Below are positions 6,028-13,151 of a stretch of 13,151 bases of DNA, piece after piece. Within the stretch, counting starts at the first letter, position 1. Every line of letters begins with the position of its first letter. A program made the position numbers and the translations under genes. The notes below the pieces were generated by a model. It was given only the letters and a program-made list of their open reading frames with translations, was not told where the DNA came from and did no database searches. The stretch is from NCBI GenBank assembly GCA_035512575.1, contig DATKDT010000097.1, positions 1 through 13,151 of the forward strand, written 5' to 3'. The stretch is from JALYRV01 sp035512575 (GTDB lineage: Bacteria > Acidobacteriota > Vicinamibacteria > Vicinamibacterales > SCN-69-37).

Positions 6028-8288
6028 TCGTTCAGGGGTTCGGGGGTTCGGAGGTTCGGGGGTTCGCTTGTGTCGCTCGCGCCGTGGCGCTCGCGACTTT
6101 GATTACGGCGCCGGCCGCGGCGCAGACGCTTGCGCCGCGCCCTTCGCTGCAGGCCGTGAAGGTGGCGCAGGCGCCGGAGGTTGACGGGCGCATTGCCGGC
6201 GATCCGGTCTGGGACGCCGCGCCGGCAGGCGGAGACTTCACACAGGTCGAGCCAGTCGAAGGCGCGCCCATGTCTGAACGCACGGAAGTGCGCGTGGTCT
6301 ACACCGACACGACGCTCTACATCGGCGTCATCGCCTTCGATCGCAATCCCTCCGGCATCGTCTCGGCCAACCCGAAGCGCGACGGCGCGCTCGACCAGAC
6401 CGACAGCATCCGCCTGATTCTCGACACGTATCGCGACAGGCAGAGCGGCTTCGTGTTCGGCACGAGCCCCGCGGCACTCGAGTACGACGCGCAGGTGGTC
6501 AACGAGGGACAGGGCGGCAACTTCATGTCGGGCCAGGCCGGCGGGTCGGGCGGCGGGTTCAACATCAACTGGGACGGCACGTGGCGCGTCGCCACGGCCG
6601 TCACCGAGGACGGATGGAGCGCGGAGTTCGCCATCCCCTTCCGCACGCTGCGCTACCCCGACGCGCCCGATCAGCGCTGGGGCTTCAACGTGCAGCGCAC
6701 GATCCGCCGGCGCAACGAATCGGGATTCTGGGCCGAGATGCCGCGCCAGTACGACCTCAATCGCCTGTCGATGGCCGGCGAGCTCACGGATCTGCAGATT
6801 CCGCACCAGCGCAACCTGAAAATCTTTCCGTACGTGCTGGGGCTCGCGCGCAACGAGATCGGCGCGAACCGCACCGTCACGAAAGGCGAGATCGGCGCCG
6901 ACGTGAAGTACAGCGTGACGCCGAGCCTGACGCTCGACGTGACCGTCAACACCGACTTCGCGCAGGTCGAAGTCGACGAACAGCAGATCAACCTCGATCG
7001 CTTCACGCTGTTCTTCCCCGAGAAGCGGCCGTTCTTCCTCGAGAACGCCGGACTGTTCAGCGTCGGCAGCCCCGGCGAGGCGGAGATCTTCTTCAGCCGC
7101 AGCATTGGCATCGGCCCGCGCGGCGAGCCGATCCCAATCCTCGGCGGCGCGCGACTGTCGGGCCGTCTCGGCGGCGCCACCATCGGCCTGCTCAACATGC
7201 AGACCGATGAAGTGGACAACGTCGCGGCGCCGGCGAATTTCACCGTCGCCCGTGTCAGGCGCGACCTGCCGAATCGATCGGCGCTCGGCGCGATGTTCGT
7301 CAACCGGCAGGACACCGGATCGCGCGCGCTGGACGACGCGCACAATCGTTCGGTGGCGGTGGACGGCCGCTGGGGCATCGGCCGGTACGGCCTGATCTCG
7401 GGCTTTGCCGCCAGGACGTTCACGCCCGGCGCCGATGACTCGCAGGCGGCGTTTCAGATTTCGGCGCAACGCACGGCGCCGTCATGGGATCTGATCGCCA
7501 GCTATACGGAGACCGGACGCGACTTCAATCCGGCCGTCGGCTTCCTGAGCCGCCGCAACGGATGGCGCAAACCCGACTTCCTCACGATGCACCGCATCCG
7601 GCCGGGAGACTTCATCGGCATCCAGGAGCTGCGCCCGCACATCTCGTATCGCGGCTACTGGAACCAGGACGGCTTTCAGGAGACGGGCTACGCGCACTTC
7701 GACAATCACTGGGAGTTCAGGAGCGGCTGGGAAGTGCACACCGGCGTGAATCTCACGCGCGAAGGCGTGCTGCGCGCGTTTCCGCTCAGCGGCGTGACGG
7801 TGGCGCCGGGCACGTACGATCATCGCGAGATCCAGATCGTGGGCTTCACGCCGCGGTCGAAGCCGTTGACGTACAGCAACCGGTTCATCATCGGCGGGTT
7901 TTTCGGCGGCGATCGCGTGTCGCAGTCGCACACGGTGCGGCTGCGCGCGGGCGACACGTTTACGGGCGAGCTGACCTGGTCGCGCAATGACGTCGACCTG
8001 CCGCTCGGCAGCTTCGTCACGAACCTGCTGCGCACGCGCGTCAGCTACTCGTTCACGCCGCGCGTGTTCCTGCAGAGCCTGGCGCAGTACAACGACGCGG
8101 CGCGCCTCTGGTCGCTCAACGCCCGATTCGGCTGGCTCCAGAACGCCAACACCGGCCTCTTCATCGTCTACAACGACACGCAGCTGACCGACGACGTCTT
8201 CGAGCCCGGCCAGGGCCCGCGGTTCGGCGACAAATCCGATCGCTCGCTCACGATCAAGATCAGCAAAGTGATCGACCTGCTTCGCTAA
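6024..8288 (+). CDS. Secreted outer-membrane protein: CBM9-like domain plus DUF5916 domain
   Basis: With the ATG at 6024 the protein has 754 residues. An unusual N-terminus (MIVQGFGGSEVRGF) precedes a signal peptide ending ITAPAAAQ, with likely cleavage after residue 33. From about residue 50 a CBM9-like domain starts (APEVDGRIAGDPVWDAA). The DUF5916 region includes RTIRRRNESGFWAEMPRQY, FFPEKRPFFLENAGLF (near 330-345) and SIGIGPRGEPIPILGGARLS. The C-terminal half has alternating hydrophobic/polar strands typical of an outer-membrane barrel. The family's biochemical function is not established; carbohydrate binding is suggested by the first domain only. The ATG overlaps the upstream stop, but codons 3-16 come from an octamer repeat array, so a GTG at 6084 is a possible alternative start. 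The frame is open a further 800 nt upstream, which I regard as a GC artefact. Confidence 0.9.
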   Translation: MIVQGFGGSEVRGFACVARAVALATLITAPAAAQTLAPRPSLQAVKVAQAPEVDGRIAGDPVWDAAPAGGDFTQVEPVEGAPMSERTEVRVVYTDTTLYIGVIAFDRNPSGIVSANPKRDGALDQTDSIRLILDTYRDRQSGFVFGTSPAALEYDAQVVNEGQGGNFMSGQAGGSGGGFNINWDGTWRVATAVTEDGWSAEFAIPFRTLRYPDAPDQRWGFNVQRTIRRRNESGFWAEMPRQYDLNRLSMAGELTDLQIPHQRNLKIFPYVLGLARNEIGANRTVTKGEIGADVKYSVTPSLTLDVTVNTDFAQVEVDEQQINLDRFTLFFPEKRPFFLENAGLFSVGSPGEAEIFFSRSIGIGPRGEPIPILGGARLSGRLGGATIGLLNMQTDEVDNVAAPANFTVARVRRDLPNRSALGAMFVNRQDTGSRALDDAHNRSVAVDGRWGIGRYGLISGFAARTFTPGADDSQAAFQISAQRTAPSWDLIASYTETGRDFNPAVGFLSRRNGWRKPDFLTMHRIRPGDFIGIQELRPHISYRGYWNQDGFQETGYAHFDNHWEFRSGWEVHTGVNLTREGVLRAFPLSGVTVAPGTYDHREIQIVGFTPRSKPLTYSNRFIIGGFFGGDRVSQSHTVRLRAGDTFTGELTWSRNDVDLPLGSFVTNLLRTRVSYSFTPRVFLQSLAQYNDAARLWSLNARFGWLQNANTGLFIVYNDTQLTDDVFEPGQGPRFGDKSDRSLTIKISKVIDLLR
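6030..6071 (+). repeat. Octamer array 1: four GTTC-phased octamers plus GTTCGCTTGT
   Basis: GTTC recurs at 6030, 6038, 6046, 6054 and 6062, an exact 8-nt period. Units are GTTCAGGG, GTTCGGGG, GTTCGGAG and GTTCGGGG, and the array closes with GTTCGCTTGT. The same plan, with the same closing decamer, recurs at 8289-8329 and inverted at 8381-8421. The array lies inside the coding frame of the DUF5916 gene and supplies part of its N-terminus. Confidence 0.9.
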
Positions 8289-8421
8289 GTTCGGGGGTTC
8301 GGGGGTTCGGAGTTCGGATGTTCGCTTGTCTGGTTCGCTGTTAAGCAACGGCCGCCGAGCGCAACGGCGCGAGGCCGGCCACAAGCGAACTTCCGAACCC
8401 CGAACTTCCGAACTACCGAAC
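8289..8421. repeat. Inverted pair of octamer arrays between convergent genes, probable bidirectional hairpin terminator
   Basis: Array 2 (8289-8329, plus) and array 3 (8381-8421, minus) each consist of four GTTCGG-type octamers or heptamers and end in GTTCGCTTGT. GTTC spacing is 8, 8, 7, 8 nt in both. The 41-nt arms match at 35 positions when one is reverse-complemented, so the region can form a long hairpin around a 51-nt loop. Array 2 begins one nucleotide after the DUF5916 stop. Array 3 contains the final two codons and the stop (GTTCGGTAG) of the PQQ-like gene. There is no T-run, so if it terminates transcription it does so by some other route or by a Rho-assisted mechanism. Confidence 0.85.
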
Positions 8422-9687
8422 CTTCCTGTCCCCGATCACCCAGAGATGCCCGGACGTGCGCAGGAACAGCTGGCCTTGCGAGACCGCGATGCTGCTGAGG
8501 CAGTAGTCGTTCATCGCGTTCTCGGCGACGAGCTCGAATTTCGGGCCGGCGGTGTAGACCGACGTCAGCCCGTCTTCGCTCGTCACGTAGATGTGGCCGT
8601 CGGCGAGCACCGGCGACGCGCTGTAGGTGCCGGGCGGCAGGCGCTCGGGGCCGTAGACGACGGCGCCGGATTTCAGATCGAGGGCGAAGGCCGCGCCGTT
8701 GTCGCGGACGACGTAGAGCAGCGTGCCGTCGGTGACCGGCGTCGGCACGTCGGGACCCTGATCGAACGACCAGAGCGTGGGCGGCGTCGCGGCGCCGCGC
8801 TCGCCGACGTTGAGCGCCAGCATCGGGCGCACGCGCGTCGGCGCGATCACGATGTCCCTCCACACGATCGGCGAGGCGACGATGCGGTAAGCGCCGTTGT
8901 TCTGGGGGTTGAGTCCGTCGACACGCCAGAGCTCCTTGCCCGACGCGGGATCGTGGCCGGTGACGACGTCGCCGCCGGTGATCACGATCTCGGAAGCGTT
9001 GCCGCGGCGGACGAGCGCAGGCGTCGTGTAGGCGTCGGGCGATTCGCGGATCGCGTTGGTCGGCCGCTCCACCTTCCACTTGGTCTTGCCCGTGGCGCCG
9101 TCGATGCGCAGCAGGTACGACGGGTCGTCGGTCTTCATGCCGTGCAGCACGGGCACGATCAGGTCGCCGTCCATCAGCAGCGGCGACGAGGCATATTCCC
9201 AGTTGAGGCCGAACGCGCCGTAGTCCTTCTGGATGTCGCGCGCCCACTTCTCGCTGCCGGCGAAGTCGAACGCCTTGAGCACGCCGACGCCGGTCATCAC
9301 CCACACGGTGCGGCCGTCGGTGACGGGCGAGGGGGACGACATGTTCTGCTTGCGGCCCTGCTTGTTGCCGCCGGCAATGGGGCGCTTCCAGACGATGTCT
9401 TTCTTGTTGCGGTCGACGGCCCACAGCTCGAGGTCGCCGGTGAATTCGCCGGTGGCGACGTTGAGGAAGACGCGGTCGCCCCAGATGATGGGCGTGGCGC
9501 CGGTGCGCGAGGGCGTCGCCAGCTTCCAGGCGATGTTTTCGGTTGGCGACCACGTGCGCGGCAGGCCCGTTTCGGCGCTGACGCCGTTGAGCTGGGGCCC
9601 GCGCCACTGCGGCCAGTTGCTGGCGGACACCGCGGCCGAGGCGGCGAGGACGGCAAGGGCGGCGAGAGCGAGTGACGGTCGGCGCAT
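8413..9687 (-). CDS. Secreted PQQ-like beta-propeller repeat protein
   Basis: A 424-residue protein with a clear signal peptide (MRRPSLALAALAVLAASAAV, cleavage near residue 22-24). NWPQWRGP follows, the usual opening of PQQ-like (BamB-like) propellers in Acidobacteria and Planctomycetes. Repeating blade motifs are visible: ASPLLMDGDLIVPVLHG, AYTTPALVRRG, ASPIVWRDIVIAPTRV, ADGHIYVTSEDGLTSVY. Such proteins act in the periplasm. Sequence alone does not show whether it binds PQQ, acts as a scaffold or is an enzyme; the lack of a recognisable dehydrogenase Cys pair or cytochrome domain makes a classical quinoprotein dehydrogenase unlikely. The start is supported by AGGAGA 7 nt upstream of the ATG. 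The final VR and stop lie in an octamer repeat arm. A second protein of this family ends at 12906. Confidence 0.93.
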   Translation of the reverse strand: MRRPSLALAALAVLAASAAVSASNWPQWRGPQLNGVSAETGLPRTWSPTENIAWKLATPSRTGATPIIWGDRVFLNVATGEFTGDLELWAVDRNKKDIVWKRPIAGGNKQGRKQNMSSPSPVTDGRTVWVMTGVGVLKAFDFAGSEKWARDIQKDYGAFGLNWEYASSPLLMDGDLIVPVLHGMKTDDPSYLLRIDGATGKTKWKVERPTNAIRESPDAYTTPALVRRGNASEIVITGGDVVTGHDPASGKELWRVDGLNPQNNGAYRIVASPIVWRDIVIAPTRVRPMLALNVGERGAATPPTLWSFDQGPDVPTPVTDGTLLYVVRDNGAAFALDLKSGAVVYGPERLPPGTYSASPVLADGHIYVTSEDGLTSVYTAGPKFELVAENAMNDYCLSSIAVSQGQLFLRTSGHLWVIGDRKVR

Positions 9688-9693
9688 TGGTGG

Positions 9694-9725
9694 TCTCCTG
9701 AAGGCAGATTACAATACGGGCCTTC
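9694..9725 (-). promoter_or_regulatory. Shine-Dalgarno and adjoining small inverted repeat upstream of the PQQ-like gene
   Basis: On the minus strand GAAGGC (9725-9720) can pair with GCCTTC (9705-9700). The AGGAGA ribosome binding site follows directly at 9699-9694, 6 nt before the ATG. The loop contains TATTGTAATC, which could be a -10 box; in that case the transcript would start inside the inverted repeat and the hairpin would not form. Unlike four other transcription-unit starts here, this one has a normal Shine-Dalgarno. Confidence 0.35.
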
Positions 9726-9765
9726 ATTTCGTTTCATCTGAAGTCGACGCCCGAACGCCGCCCGT

Positions 9766-9930
9766 GCTCCGGTGCGGTGTCCGGACATTCCGCCGCGCCG
9801 GCGGGGCGAGTCGGGCCAAAGAGCGGTCCCTCCGCTCTCTTTTTTACGCCGTCGCTGCAGAACGCCGGACACCGCACCTGCGCGCGGATCGGCGGCCGCG
9901 ATGCGCGCTCGGGCAGGTCCGGCGCGGCCT
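9766..9930 (+). repeat. Structured interspersed repeat, copy 3 (right half missing)
   Basis: Hairpin A is intact: 9771-9801 pairs with 9849-9878 (one bulged A, about 26 of 30 paired), enclosing the terminator-like hairpin at 9820-9838. The left arm of hairpin B (GCGCTCGGGCAGGTCCG, within 9905-9921) is present, but its right arm and the loop are absent. At about 9930-9935 the sequence changes to the AGATCT array. The element lies 79 nt upstream of the PQQ-like start codon, in the 313-nt gap between two co-directional minus-strand genes. Confidence 0.88.
9820..9845 (+). terminator. Intrinsic-terminator-like hairpin inside repeat copy 3
   Basis: AGAGCGG (9820-9826), loop TCCCT, CCGCTCT (9832-9838) is a perfect 7-bp stem followed by C and six T residues (9840-9845). 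It would terminate plus-strand transcription only. Read on the minus strand, the direction of the flanking genes, the stem is followed by only two or three T. Confidence 0.55.
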
Positions 9931-10000
9931 CGCGGAATTGTAGATCTCAGATCTGTGATTGACGATTCATTGCAGATCTAAGATCTCAGATCTGCAGTCT

Positions 10001-12571
<2,571 letters not shown>

Positions 12572-12578
12572 GCGCGTC

Positions 12579-12584
12579 ATCTTA
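12579..12584 (-). promoter_or_regulatory. Possible -10 box TAAGAT for the metalloprotease gene
   Basis: On the minus strand TAAGAT is followed by GACGCGC and then the ATG at 12571, the same 7-8 nt spacing as the other candidate leaderless starts. If the upstream ATG at 12580 is used instead, this box would lie partly within the coding frame, and there is no good Shine-Dalgarno for that start either. Confidence 0.35.
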
Positions 12585-12614
12585 GATCAGCGGCCGCCGA
12601 TCGGCCGCGCGCCT

Positions 12615-12875
12615 GCTCCGGTGCGGTGTCCGGCATTCCGCCGCGCCGGCGGGGCGAGTCGGGCCAAAGAGCGGTCCCTCCGCTCTCTTTTTAACGCCGT
12701 CGCGGCAGAACGCCGGACACCGCACCTGCGCATGCAATCAGCGGCCGCGCTGAGCGCTCGGGCAGGTCCGGCGCGGCGCCGTGCTTCGGGTTCGGATCGA
12801 TTTACCATTTACAATCCGCCCCCCGAGCTCCGCGGCGCGGCGACGGACTTGCCCGAGCGCCCCTGTCGCGCGGCC
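12615..12875 (+). repeat. Structured interspersed repeat, copy 4 (best-paired hairpin A, altered hairpin B loop)
   Basis: Hairpin A pairs 12620-12649 with 12697-12726 at 27 of 30 positions and encloses a perfect 7-bp terminator-like hairpin. A short hairpin, TCAGCG, GCCG, CGCTGA, follows (12738-12753). Hairpin B pairs 12754-12770 (GCGCTCGGGCAGGTCCG) with 12844-12860 (one G-T). The loop differs from copies 1 and 2: where they have TTGTACATGCGAGCAGAGG, this copy has unrelated AT-richer sequence at about 12785-12819, including TTCGGGTTCGG and TTTACAATCCGCC. The element lies 43 nt upstream of the metalloprotease start codon and fills most of the 334-nt gap to the next gene. Confidence 0.9.
12668..12692 (+). 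terminator. Intrinsic-terminator-like hairpin inside repeat copy 4
   Basis: AGAGCGG (12668-12674), loop TCCCT, CCGCTCT (12680-12686), then C and five T (12688-12692). It is identical in stem and loop to the one in copy 3. In copies 1 and 2 the right side reads CCGACGTC, so only a weaker fold can form there. Confidence 0.5.
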
Positions 12876-12905
12876 GGGGCCTGCCGACGGAGGGCAAGCT
12901 GACGC

Positions 12906-13151
12906 TCAGGATCCGATCGCTACGACGCCCCCGAGCGTCCTGATGTACATCGTCCCGTTGGAAATCGCGGGCGTCGACATGATCACTTCGCCGACCGGGT
13001 TCTTCGCGATCTCGAGATACGTGGCGCCGGCCTTGACGACGAAGACGTCGCCGTCCTCGCTGGTGAAGTAGAGACGGCCATCGGCCGCCACGGGCGATGC
13101 CGAGAACGCGCCGCCGCCGCCGACGCGCGCGCGCATCACGCGCTCGCCCGT
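12906..13151 (-). CDS. PQQ-like beta-propeller repeat protein, C-terminal part (truncated by window edge)
   Basis: The minus-strand frame is open from the right edge to the TGA at 12908-12906, giving about 81 codons. It contains the end of a PQQ-like propeller: AFSASPVAADGRLYFTSEDG, a following blade (VFVVKAGATYLEIAKNPVGE) and a closing TPAISNGTMYIRTLGGVVAI. This aligns by eye with the C-terminus of the complete propeller at 8413-9687 (YSASPVLADGHIYVTSEDG, then IAVSQGQLFLRTSGHLWVIG), so the two are family members and not a recent duplication. The N-terminus, signal peptide and remaining blades lie outside the window. It is presumed periplasmic. It is co-directional with the metalloprotease, but repeat copy 4 separates them, so they are probably separate transcription units. 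Confidence 0.88.
   Translation of the reverse strand, partial: TGERVMRARVGGGGAFSASPVAADGRLYFTSEDGDVFVVKAGATYLEIAKNPVGEVIMSTPAISNGTMYIRTLGGVVAIGS

Overview
The window is a GC-rich bacterial chromosome fragment (about two-thirds GC by eye, strong third-position GC in the real genes). It holds seven complete genes, or eight with a small membrane partner, plus two partial genes at the edges. The protein set is an outer-membrane DUF5916 protein with a CBM9-like domain, a secreted DUF5117/DUF4953 metzincin, PQQ-like beta-propellers opening with NWPQWRGP, and a DUF3311/sodium-solute symporter pair. It suggests a Gram-negative soil-type bacterium, most likely Acidobacteriota of the Vicinamibacteria kind. 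That assignment is inferred from gene families and intergenic style. No rRNA or other marker gene is present to prove it.

Layout. 1-522 (-): N-terminal part of a polytopic membrane protein that runs off the left edge. 847-3327 (+): an MFS transporter and an iron-containing alcohol dehydrogenase, 6 nt apart. 3393-5215 (-): a DUF3311 protein and a sodium:solute symporter with overlapping stop and start. 5572-8288 (+): a half-size DMT-like membrane protein and a DUF5916 outer-membrane protein, also with overlapping stop and start. 8413-9687 (-): a secreted PQQ-like beta-propeller. 10001-12571 (-): a secreted zinc metalloprotease. 12906-13151 (-): the C-terminal end of a second PQQ-like protein that runs off the right edge. 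The genes look like transport and periplasmic or outer-membrane housekeeping for an organism living on organic compounds. No pathway can be named with confidence, and there is no defence system, CRISPR array, transposase or RNA gene of a known class.

The unusual content is between the genes. Four copies of a roughly 165-260 bp structured element (551-783, 5268-5514, 9766-9930, 12615-12875) all lie in the same orientation. Each is 29-79 bp upstream of the start codon of a minus-strand transcription unit. The element folds into a long hairpin enclosing a small terminator-like hairpin, then a second hairpin. Differences between copies fall on opposite sides of the stems and keep the pairing: six compensated base pairs can be read directly. 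This points to selection on an RNA or DNA fold, or to a mobile hairpin element, rather than to a coding function.

Three further repeat systems make up gene ends. A perfect 30-bp inverted repeat supplies the stop codons of two convergent genes. An octamer array, (GTTCGGNN)x4 plus GTTCGCTTGT, occurs three times and brackets the DUF5916 gene. A heptameric AGATCT array encodes the C-terminal tail of the metalloprotease.

Four transcription units appear to start with a -10-like TAnACT or TAAGAT box 7-8 nt before the start codon and no Shine-Dalgarno sequence, which is the architecture of leaderless mRNAs.
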